Shown in pieces: positions 9,571 through 18,525 of a DNA stretch of 64,000 nucleotides. Below the pieces are notes generated by a model. It worked only from the letters and a program-made list of their open reading frames with translations. It searched no databases and was not told the origin of the DNA. The stretch is from Eleusine coracana subsp. coracana. Lineage: Eukaryota > Streptophyta > Magnoliopsida > Poales > Poaceae. Numbering within the stretch: the stretch's first letter is position 1; every line of letters starts with the position of its first letter. The stretch spans positions 12,928,569-12,992,568 of the forward strand of contig CM064429.1 of NCBI GenBank assembly GCA_032690845.1, in the 5' to 3' direction. Position numbers and translations under genes: made by a program.

Positions 9571-10108
9571 GGGGAGCTTGGTGTTTGCCATCCGTTTGGC
9601 ATCATTTGAGGGGGAGTTGGTGTTCTCTTGTATATATGTATCTTATCTTTTTGCATTGCATCTCATATGTGATATATGCATTGGTAGATGAGCTTTGATT
9701 CTTATGCTTTCTTGCATTTCTCTTTGCTACGATTGAGCTTGAGCTAAGTTGTGTGGATGTGATAGTAATCTCTCATGCTTAGATTTTCTAGATGGCTTGT
9801 TTTGAGCAACTTTCTAATCTTAAAGGTAAACTAATCTTCTTGTGAACCTTATGAACTAATCTTGCTAAGACTTGCTTATCATGTGTATAATTGCTCTTAT
9901 CCCTGTCAAGACTTGTGTTGAAGGCTAGTCTAGAGGATATCTTGCCTTTGGCACCTTGTATTTGTGAAATGTGGCTTTGCAAATGTTTAGCTCATGATGG
10001 AACATTGTGGGAACATTTGTTCCTTTTGCCGCAAAGGCATGCTCATCCTTATGTTTTTAATTTGCAAAATAAGTTGACTGTGCTTTGAAGCCTCGGGGTG
10101 TTTGTCAT
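9571..10108 (+). other. E4 copy 1 3' untranslated region, left part
   Basis: A/T-rich non-coding sequence identical in layout to 58974-59511. It begins with a purine-rich stretch (gagggggagtt near 9610). I see no gene. It ends inside a 90-bp-period direct repeat (gggtgtttg...acccagtcgtgcg), which is interrupted by the E5 insertion. Confidence 0.75.
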
Positions 10109-10442
10109 TGTTGACGGCTGTTAAGTACCATTTTCAACCGTCAACTATACTCAAATAAAGGAGAATTTGGCATTTCATACACGCATGCTTTAGCACAATA
10201 ATATAGTTCCACTTGTACTTGGAGAACTTTGTGCATGCAGGAGGAAATGTGAAGGAAACACCTCAAAAGGCAAGAAAACACACTTTCGACCAATCAGAGA
10301 GTGCCACATGGACGTCACACGGATTGAAGGGCCCATTTTCAGCACTTAACCGACGTAACTCCCTGTAATACCGCGCAAACCGACGTCAGGGCCCACAGGA
10401 CAGCCACCTGGAGAAAGCACAGGCCAGGAGGGGCCACCCCCA

Positions 10443-10472
10443 GGTCGGCCGACCTGGTCAGGTCGGCCGACC
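10443..10472. promoter_or_regulatory. Paired palindromes in E5 5' LTR U3
   Basis: ggtcggccgacc at 10443-10454 and 10461-10472, with the same spacing as in the E3 LTR, upstream of the TATA box. Confidence 0.55.
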
Positions 10473-10585
10473 CAGCCGGGCGCCCTCTCCGCCTGGGCTT
10501 CCACGTGTTGGCTCCTCCGCGACTCCTGATGACGGTTTGAGATGCCTTCCGTGGCGGTTACGCTCCCTTGCCGACCTATTGAGGC

Positions 10586-10593
10586 TATAAATA
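10586..10593 (+). promoter_or_regulatory. E5 5' LTR TATA box
   Basis: tataaata in U3 of the 5' LTR. It should drive the genomic RNA of E5. Confidence 0.75.
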
Positions 10594-11665
10594 GGAGGGT
10601 GTGCCTTCACACTCAACACACACCACAAGAAGCATTTCTCTCTTGCTAGTAGTAGTTCTTGGAGTTTTAGTGGAGTTAGGCTGAGTCTAGAGCTCTCTAG
10701 TCCCAAGTCTTCACTTGGAATTGGTATGGCTCTTGTATCTTTTCCCTTTTGTAAGACTTTGCTCTTATCAATATATATATATTTTCTATATAGTTGTGCT
10801 TGGGTCATGAGTTTCTTGTTTGATATTGTGATCCATATATGTGATAGTATAGTCTACTTGTGTGATAGTAGTTTATATTTATTATACTACTATTGTCATG
10901 CTAGTTATATACCGTCACTATAGTCTAGTTTATATGTTATAGTCTCTATGCTTAGTTTTAGCTGATAAAGTATAGCATGGGTTTGGTGATCGTATTCGTA
11001 CGGTAACTCTGCCTCGTTAATAGTAATCGCGGAGGGGCAGAGTGCTCTTTGGTCATGCAAGTATGGTACTTGGGTGACTGATTTGCATCAATTATTCGTT
11101 AGTCTACTGGTTCGTTGAGGTAGGCGGCAGGTGGTGACAGCCCTGTCCGTCCTTTGAAATCCTCCCCGCTAGGCTAGTGCGTAGGCTCTTGGCGGAAGTC
11201 GCCTGTGGATGCAGGGGTAAGTCCGTGCCTGAAGTGCTATACTATTGACTGCTGAACCTGAGTGTGGATCTGTATGTATTCTACTTAGGCTATGCAACTG
11301 TATAGGAATGTATAGTAGGAGTAGCTTAGCCTAGTCTTTCCTCCACTAGACTTTATTTATTTTGTAGGAATCTTCTGTGTGTGTCACACTACCCGGTTAT
11401 TATCATGTACTCGCCTGTCTTGGTTAGATATCCTTGCTAATTGTTAACATGATCTTATATGTTAGTAACGCTTCTTGATCATAACCTTCCTTTGGGATAA
11501 ACAAATACGATACCCTGAATACTTCCGGGTGAAATGCTACAGCGGTATTCTCCGTGCGCTTGCGGATTTTACCTACTTGACTCTGGGACATATTAGTGAA
11601 CCGTTTCTGGCCCCGTGCCGGGAATGATTTATTAATATGGCTTAGCAAAAGTCAACAAGCATTTC

Positions 11666-11683
11666 TGGCGCCGTTGCCGGGGA
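11666..11683 (+). other. E5 primer-binding site (tRNA-Asp)
   Basis: The same 18-base complement to tRNA-Asp as in E3, 8 bp after the LTR. Confidence 0.88.
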
Positions 11684-11803
11684 AGGCGTATGATTCAAGA
11701 AAAATTACTAATGTATATAGTAGTGTTGCAATTATTAAGGCTATCTCCTAAGCAGGTTAACCTTGCTTTGTTTTCTGCATTTTGTATGAAAACAGGGTAG
11801 TGT

Positions 11804-12445
11804 ATGACTGGTTTCGACTTGCCGACAAACTTCACTGAAGATCCTGAGTCACTCCTGAGAAGGACACGAGCTAGGCTCACCCCTCCTCGTAAGGAGACTC
11901 GGCCAATCGAACCTGTCATTCCCGCACCATCAAGCTCTGAGCAAATGGCCGACAAGATCCTCCGCGAGTTCTCCGCTCCCTCCGCTGCCAACATCCCTAC
12001 GGGACCAGCTGGCAATGTGGGAGATGCGAACTTCGAGATCAAGACCGGTCTCATCACCATGGTGCAGGCTAGCCCATTCTGTGGGAAAGCCAATGAGGAC
12101 GCTAGAGCTCATCTCCAGCAATTCCTGGAGATTTGCAACACGTTCAAAAAGAAGGACAGCCTCATCACATTCATGAAGAACTTCCTTGAGAAGGAAAAGG
12201 TTGCACAGCAACAACTGATGAAGGCAAGGAGGCAAAGGTCACACATTAAGCAACAGCCTCCGAAGTCCACAAGGCAACAACCTCCGAGGTCTGCACAGAA
12301 ACAGGCTGTGAAGCTTGCAAAACCGCAGCCTCCGAAGCCCGAGAAGCCACCGACCGCAACAAAGACCAAGAAGGTGTGGCGAACGAAACAAGAAGCATCA
12401 TCCGTGTCTTCATCTCCGGGACCGGACAACGCTTCATCGAGCTGA
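11804..12445 (+). CDS. E5 ORF1: truncated gag with basic tail
   Basis: 213 codons. The first ~118 residues match the N-terminus of the E3 gag. At about 12157, just after the CNTFK motif, the sequence changes to an unrelated tail rich in Lys, Gln and Pro with repeated QPPK/QPPR units (about residues 145-190). The capsid C-terminal half, zinc knuckle and protease are missing. The start follows the PBS at the same distance as in E3. The uninterrupted frame in a young insertion suggests that this shortened gag is kept. It may bind RNA through its basic tail or may simply be the leader-proximal sequence needed for packaging; both are inference. Confidence 0.75.
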   Translation: MTGFDLPTNFTEDPESLLRRTRARLTPPRKETRPIEPVIPAPSSSEQMADKILREFSAPSAANIPTGPAGNVGDANFEIKTGLITMVQASPFCGKANEDARAHLQQFLEICNTFKKKDSLITFMKNFLEKEKVAQQQLMKARRQRSHIKQQPPKSTRQQPPRSAQKQAVKLAKPQPPKPEKPPTATKTKKVWRTKQEASSVSSSPGPDNASSS

Positions 12446-12482
12446 ACGCCGGAGAAAAGTCCCGCTCGTCGGACTTTAAAAG

Positions 12483-13191
12483 GTGAGTCCTCGCCGGGAG
12501 GTTAAACCGGTAGTTATCCATATTTGCTCTTTTAATTGCATATTTGCTTTCCACCACATTTTGATTTTTCCCGACCACTGCATTTCTGCATTTTTGAATT
12601 TTTCCAGCCACCTTGGAATTTTTCAAAACTCATTTGCATTTTTGAAAATTTAGAAAATAGGTTTTTGGGCTTTCCATTTTGAAAAGATTTTTTGTCGAGC
12701 TTTTTGAGCAAAAAGGCAGCAGGGGACAAATCCCCTAGCCGTTGGGGAACACATAGGAAAAAGGGGGCTGCCAGGAGGCCCACCTGCCAGGTCGGCCGAC
12801 CTGGTGGGGTCGGCCGACCCCCTGGCCCCTCCTTTTCCTGTGCTCCTTTCTCCCAACGGCTATATGGCCGTTGCTCTGTCTCTTTCTAACGGCCATCTTG
12901 CTTCCTTGGCTATAGAAACCGCCCAGGAGGAGGAGTTTCACCATTCCAAGCTCATCTTTCACTCCCCTCCTTTGCTCACTTGTTGCTCTCCCAAAATTTC
13001 GTGTTCTTCAACTTTACTACAGCCCCAAAAACCCAAAAAAATATTTCCCCTCTGTTTTAGTGCATTTGCAAGTTGTTGTGAAAAGAAAACCAATTTCGGA
13101 GAAGCTCGGGTTTGTCGTTTTCACTAACGCTCACCCGAACACTTGTTCGATCTTGTTTTTGTTCTTGTCTTGTGTTTGTTCTTGTGTGCAG
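12483..13191 (+). other. Candidate intron between E5 ORF1 and ORF2
   Basis: A near-consensus donor (aaaag|gtgagtcc, GT at 12483) lies 38 bp after the ORF1 stop. A strong polypyrimidine tract (13148-13188, mostly T with G/C) ends in gtgcag at 13191, 2 bp before the ATG of ORF2. Splicing would remove 709 bp and bring ORF2 close to ORF1 in a subgenomic mRNA. This has not been verified; RNA evidence is needed. The intron body also holds a palindrome pair and a TATA-like element. Confidence 0.6.
12790..12819. promoter_or_regulatory. LTR-like palindrome pair inside the E5 internal region
   Basis: Two copies of ggtcggccgacc (12790-12801 and 12808-12819) have the same 18-bp spacing as the LTR pair. 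They are followed 92 bp downstream by ggctatagaaac (12908-12919), compared with ggctataaatagg in the LTR. The inverted repeats ccgttgggg / aacggctatatggccgtt (about 12737-12868) also lie here. This may be a second promoter for ORF2; the promoter role is inference. Confidence 0.45.
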
Positions 13192-13193
13192 CC

Positions 13194-14684
13194 ATGTTCA
13201 AACGAATGAAGCAAGTCGCCGGAATCAAGCGGAGAAAAAGCACTCGTGCAAGCACGAGTCAAGCATCCTCCGTCGAGCTCACACCAAGTCCGGGGCATGG
13301 TGACCCCGAAGCTGAAATTCCGGAGGAAAGGCCGGCCTTGCTCATCACCGAGGAGCATCTCGACATCAAGGACGACCACGAGGGCCAAGCCATCGCGCTC
13401 ATGAGAGAACGGCCATTCGCCCACACCCGACGCTTCGATCCGGACTTCCTCGAGAAAATAGGTATGAGAGAAGAATTTGCCTCTATTTTTCGCACTATGG
13501 GTTGGCTAAATTTCGTAGAAGTAGATGAGCCGGATTCTCGTTTGCTTACTATGCAGTTTTTATGCACCCTTAGAAAGTATGATGAAGGCATTTATTTTCG
13601 CTTGTTTGGGCAAGAGCGCTTGGTCACATGGGGTGATCTTCATGCTATTCTAGGTCTAAATCCTAAATGTAGGCTAGACTTAGATAAAGCGCTAAAGGGG
13701 TTCCATAAAGAAAGTTTTTGGAAAAAGATTTCCGGAAACGAGTGGGGTCCCAAGCCTAGAACAAGTGCCATCCATAATCCTACACTTAGATTTATGCATG
13801 TGTGGTTGGCTATGACCTTGTTTCCTCGAGGTGACATTAGGGTTGTCCGGCAAGATGAATTGAAAATACTTTATGCCATGGTTAAGAAAATTAGGGTGTC
13901 ACCCGCGGAATGCATGATTGATCAATGGTTAGACAATATAAAGTTGACAGGACCAATTGAGTGCACTTCTTTAGTTACTCGCATTGTGCAGAAGTGTGGT
14001 CTGCTTGAGAATGTTCATGTTGAATATTTAACGGTAGATAGAGGATTTCTAGGCGAGGACTATTTTGTGCAAGGACATACTTTGAAACATGGTCCAAATA
14101 ATACCTTGATCTATCACTTTCCCGGGTATACAAATGAATTCCCGTTACCTAACCCGGGTCTTCGTTTGTATCACTGTCGGGCACTAACCCTCCCACTTGA
14201 GCCAGTGGGAGAAGTTCGCAGGCATAGTGTTTCAGGGCGACCGACACGTTCCCGTAGGCATATGGAGCCTACACCGGAGTTTCGCACTCCGACCGGAGAT
14301 CCGGTATGGGAGCAGCCCCCGCCACAGGACGAGGCGGGTGCATCAACATGGCAGGCCGGAGCATGGGAATCTCAGTACGATTACCCCATGCAGACGTCAT
14401 CAAGTTCAAGCGGACCGCCATCCTTTGCCACTCGGTCATTCTCATCCCATGGGTTCCGTGAACTCAACTATGGGATGTCCGAGTTGACAAGGAGGGTGGA
14501 CGACATTGATTTGCGCACCGAGAGCATGCAACAAACTCTCACGCAACATGTCGCCGACACCCAGCAATGGCAGAATTTCAGCGACAACCAATTCCGCCAG
14601 CTGAACGCGATGATGGCTCAGAATCAGAAGAATTGGGATGCCTTCTTCCGCTCCCAAGGCTACGACCCGAACCAGCAGATATGA
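13194..14684 (+). CDS. E5 ORF2: Athila ORF1-like / env-position protein
   Basis: 496 codons from ATG 13194, which directly follows the candidate 3' splice site. An in-frame ATG at 13143 would add a hydrophobic 17-residue leader, but that leader is the translated polypyrimidine tract. A globular region spans about residues 85-330, with blocks FLCTLRKYDEGIYFRLFGQ (about 125), LVTWGDLHAILGL (about 142) and LAMTLFPRGD (about 203). A Pro/Gln/Ser-rich C-terminus follows. I see no convincing transmembrane segment. It resembles the protein known as ATHILA ORF-1 in plant retroelements, whose function is not established. A similar block order occurs in ORF2 of the unrelated element E7. An open frame in a young insertion suggests that it is functional. 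Confidence 0.7.
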   Translation: MFKRMKQVAGIKRRKSTRASTSQASSVELTPSPGHGDPEAEIPEERPALLITEEHLDIKDDHEGQAIALMRERPFAHTRRFDPDFLEKIGMREEFASIFRTMGWLNFVEVDEPDSRLLTMQFLCTLRKYDEGIYFRLFGQERLVTWGDLHAILGLNPKCRLDLDKALKGFHKESFWKKISGNEWGPKPRTSAIHNPTLRFMHVWLAMTLFPRGDIRVVRQDELKILYAMVKKIRVSPAECMIDQWLDNIKLTGPIECTSLVTRIVQKCGLLENVHVEYLTVDRGFLGEDYFVQGHTLKHGPNNTLIYHFPGYTNEFPLPNPGLRLYHCRALTLPLEPVGEVRRHSVSGRPTRSRRHMEPTPEFRTPTGDPVWEQPPPQDEAGASTWQAGAWESQYDYPMQTSSSSSGPPSFATRSFSSHGFRELNYGMSELTRRVDDIDLRTESMQQTLTQHVADTQQWQNFSDNQFRQLNAMMAQNQKNWDAFFRSQGYDPNQQI

Positions 14685-16075
14685 GCAAGAACAAGCTTGG
14701 GGGAGGACCCCCCTTCTCACGGTAACTTGTATCTTTCCCCTTCCCTTTATTTCTTGCATTTGCTAAATCTGAAATTCCATAAAAATTTGCAAAACATAAA
14801 AAGAACAAAAATATTTCCCTTTTTCATGCGCGGTATGAATGTGTATAATTTTCCTATGTTGAGATGATGAATAGTTGCTCTGTCCTTTATTCCTCTCTAA
14901 TGCTAGTTTACAACTTAGTACTCTCTCAAGAGTTAGGTTTGTTGGTAAATCTTGCCTTGAACTTGAATCTTGTGGGGTAGCATATGCATTCTCTAGTTCT
15001 AAGTTGTTGAGAGGTATGATATGATAGATAGGGCTGCTATGATCTTGCTCAACGTAAAGCTTGAATTCCGGAGTTTTATTTTTCAAAATGACAAATTGAT
15101 AAGTTCCTCAATGATGAAATTCCCACCACAGCCATATGTAGTGTTTACATTTGAAAACCTTTACACATATGCTGCTTGTTTCACATTGAGCTTAGTCAAA
15201 ATTGTTGTGACCCTAGTAGAACTCTTTTCATGCTTTCTTGATCAAGATCATATACACACATCCACCACCATGAGCTATCCTTCTAAATCAAGAAGATAGT
15301 ATCCACCATATCCACCGTGAGCTATTCTTCTACACCGGAAGAAAGCCACTATCCATCCATCCATCCAAAGAAACACTCCATATATCCATTGCAAAATTCC
15401 TCTCTCAAAGTATTCATTGCAAACTAGGACTATGGCTATGCAAAAAGAAAAGCAAAAAAAAATGCTCAAAAAAAAAAAGAGAGCAAGCAAAAGATAGCCA
15501 TAGCCTAGAAACTCCAAAAGAGAGAAGGAAAATTCAAAAAGGAGTTATTTCTTCCCATCCACCATTCCTCCGTTCTCCCACACACTTGCACATCTTGATC
15601 AAGATTGTTTGAATTGATGTTTTTCTTGGATCCGGTCTTTTGGCATAGCAATATTATGTGAACATGAGTGCCTCATATATCCCTACCTTGAGCTCCACAT
15701 AAAGCCTTATTTAGAAGTAGGTGATTATAGGCAACACTTTGCCTCGGTGAGGAATCATACACATATCGAGTGATCCGAGAGAATCATTTGAGGAACTTGG
15801 TTTTTATTTTCAAAATCTTTTGAAAACCTCCGGAATAACATAGCGGAATCTAGAGCAAGTGATTGGTGCCCTGCAATTGTTCTATCTCTCAACCGCCCAA
15901 GACAATGAGGTGTAAAAGCCCCATGGATCGAGGTAAATGGGTAAGTTATGCGCCAATATATTTAATTCTAGGAAGAGTACTTTGTTGTGCGCATAGTATT
16001 ATTGAGGAGTAGGACATTGTAGCAACTCCTGATCAACAACTTAAGTTTATCTTTGCTTCGGGACGAGCAAAGGGT
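14685..16075 (+). other. E5 3' untranslated region
   Basis: Non-coding sequence after ORF2, starting with a purine run (aagcttgggggagg near 14693) that repeats the PPT motif. It includes an A-rich stretch (15450-15490). It is homologous to the minus-strand E2 region 1181-2554. I see no gene. Confidence 0.75.
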
Positions 16076-16090
16076 AAGCTTGGGGGAGTT
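16076..16090 (+). other. E5 polypurine tract
   Basis: aagcttgggggagtt directly before the 3' LTR. A second copy of the core sits at about 14693-14706, just after ORF2. Confidence 0.8.
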
Positions 16091-17639
16091 TGTTGACGGC
16101 TGTTAAGTACCATTTTCAACCGTCAACTATACTCAAATAAAGGAGAATTTGGCATTTCATACACGCATGCTTTAGCACAATAATATAGTTCCACTTGTAC
16201 TTGGAGAACTTTGTGCATGCAGGAGGAAATGTGAAGGAAACACCTCAAAAGGCAAGAAAACACACTTTCGACCAATCAGAGAGTGCCACATGGACGTCAC
16301 ACGGATTGAAGGGCCCATTTTCAGCACTTAACCGACGTAACTCCCTGTAATACCGCGCAAACCGACGTCAGGGCCCACAGGACAGCCACCTGGAGAAAGC
16401 ACAGGCCAGGAGGGGCCACCCCCAGGTCGGCCGACCTGGTCAGGTCGGCCGACCCAGCCGGGCGCCCTCTCCGCCTGGGCTTCCACGTGTTGGCTCCTCC
16501 GCGACTCCTGATGACGGTTTGAGATGCCTTCCGTGGCGGTTACGCTCCCTTGCCGACCTATTGAGGCTATAAATAGGAGGGTGTGCCTTCACACTCAACA
16601 CACACCACAAGAAGCATTTCTCTCTTGCTAGTAGTAGTTCTTGGAGTTTTAGTGGAGTTAGGCTGAGTCTAGAGCTCTCTAGTCCCAAGTCTTCACTTGG
16701 AATTGGTATGGCTCTTGTATCTTTTCCCTTTTGTAAGACTTTGCTCTTATCAATATATATATATTTTCTATATAGTTGTGCTTGGGTCATGAGTTTCTTG
16801 TTTGATATTGTGATCCATATATGTGATAGTATAGTCTACTTGTGTGATAGTAGTTTATATTTATTATACTACTATTGTCATGCTAGTTATATACCGTCAC
16901 TATAGTCTAGTTTATATGTTATAGTCTCTATGCTTAGTTTTAGCTGATAAAGTATAGCATGGGTTTGGTGATCGTATTCGTACGGTAACTCTGCCTCGTT
17001 AATAGTAATCGCGGAGGGGCAGAGTGCTCTTTGGTCATGCAAGTATGGTACTTGGGTGACTGATTTGCATCAATTATTCGTTAGTCTACTGGTTCGTTGA
17101 GGTAGGCGGCAGGTGGTGACAGCCCTGTCCGTCCTTTGAAATCCTCCCCGCTAGGCTAGTGCGTAGGCTCTTGGCGGAAGTCGCCTGTGGATGCAGGGGT
17201 AAGTCCGTGCCTGAAGTGCTATACTATTGACTGCTGAACCTGAGTGTGGATCTGTATGTATTCTACTTAGGCTATGCAACTGTATAGGAATGTATAGTAG
17301 GAGTAGCTTAGCCTAGTCTTTCCTCCACTAGACTTTATTTATTTTGTAGGAATCTTCTGTGTGTGTCACACTACCCGGTTATTATCATGTACTCGCCTGT
17401 CTTGGTTAGATATCCTTGCTAATTGTTAACATGATCTTATATGTTAGTAACGCTTCTTGATCATAACCTTCCTTTGGGATAAACAAATACGATACCCTGA
17501 ATACTTCCGGGTGAAATGCTACAGCGGTATTCTCTGTGCGCTTGCGGATTTTACCTACTTGACTCTGGGACATATTAGTGAACCGTTTCTGGCCCCATGC
17601 CGGGAATGATTTATTAATATGGCTTAGCAAAAGTCAACA
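16091..17639 (+). repeat. E5 3' LTR
   Basis: 1,549 bp, TG...CA, with palindromes at 16425-16454 and a TATA box at 16568-16575. It is followed by the gtcat duplication. Confidence 0.95.
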
Positions 17640-18525
17640 GTCATACCCAGTCGTGCGACCCTCCGCATGGATTAGAAGTAACATAAAAATGATAAATCCA
17701 AACATTGTACTTTGAAACCTCAGGGTGTTTGCCGTACCCAGTCGTGCGACCCTCCGCACAGATTAGAAGATACATGAGGATCACATAAGAATAATGCTTT
17801 TCTCTTTTCTTATGAGTCTCTATTGCATATGTGAGCGTTTGTAGAGCTTATTTTCTACGAATGCTTGTTGCCTTGGTTGAGATTGAGACTAGCTAGTTTC
17901 CTTTGATTAACTTGATTCTTGTTTTTCCTTGGACGGGAGTACTTATACATGTGGTGGCAGCTTTTCTCATGACGAGCAAGTTTGATTCTATCTAAGCTAG
18001 TCAATCTTTTTGCTTAGCTTGTATAGCTCTTGGTGTTTATGCCTTGCTATCTATATGATGGTGAGCTATTGCTTTTACACTTCATGGCTCTATGTTTTTG
18101 ATTAGCAAAGTTAAATGCTTGTTTGCATAATTGTTAAAGCTCCTTAGGTTTGCATTTTCATACATTGCATGTTTGTTCTTTTGCTTCTTTGATGAGTTCA
18201 TTGCCAAAGGGGGAGAAAATATTGGGTCATGCACAAATAATGCTAAGAAACTTAAAATGATCCTTTTTCCATTACATGAGACCTACCACAAATTGAGGGG
18301 GAGCATATCATGTCCTTCAGCATTTTTCATGCGCTTTTCACAATCTTTGTGTTCTCGAGTGGCTTTCTTTGTCAACTCTTGGTTTTGCGATCCTTCTTAT
18401 GCTAGATGGCTACTTTTCACCTTTTCTTTGGGTTTGGCCATTTGGATGTGCTTATTTGGTTTTGCATTTTAAATCTCTAAGCTTTGTGCATTTGATGTTG
18501 TCAATGTACTCATCAAGGGGGAGAT
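17640..18525 (+). other. E4 copy 1 3' untranslated region, right part
   Basis: Resumes the E4 3' UTR after E5 and matches 59507-60392. It contains the second unit of the 90-bp-period repeat (17716-17769) and several polypurine tracts: 18206-18220 (aaagggggagaaaat), 18293-18306, and the LTR-proximal 18515-18525. Multiple polypurine tracts are a reported hallmark of Sireviruses. No coding sequence is supported. Confidence 0.75.
18515..18525 (+). other. E4 copy 1 polypurine tract
   Basis: aagggggagat immediately before the 3' LTR start (tgagaaacc at 18526). Confidence 0.8.

Larger units (their letters stand above)
10109..11657 (+). repeat. E5 5' LTR
   Basis: 1,549 bp, TG...CA, followed by PBS. 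It has the TATA box at 10586-10593 and palindrome pair at 10443-10472. It is almost identical to 16091-17639; the differences I noticed include positions matching 17535 and 17597. Confidence 0.95.
10109..17639 (+). mobile_element. E5: complete pol-less Athila-type LTR retrotransposon
   Basis: 7,531 bp, flanked by perfect 5-bp duplications gtcat (10104-10108 and 17640-17644). The uninterrupted target is seen at 59507-59511 in the duplicated copy, so both boundaries are directly proven. Contents: identical-length 1,549-bp LTRs with only a few differences, tRNA-Asp PBS, a truncated gag ORF, a candidate intron, a 496-codon second ORF, a long 3' UTR and a PPT. No protease, RT, RNase H or integrase is present. 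It must rely on enzymes in trans, most plausibly from an E3-like relative with near-identical LTR and gag start. The LTR similarity implies a very recent insertion. Confidence 0.95.

Noticed and set aside
13143..13193. Start of E5 ORF2 at 13143 with a signal peptide
   Set aside because: The leader is the polypyrimidine tract of a candidate splice acceptor. ATG 13194 right after gtgcag is the better start; kept only as a finding.
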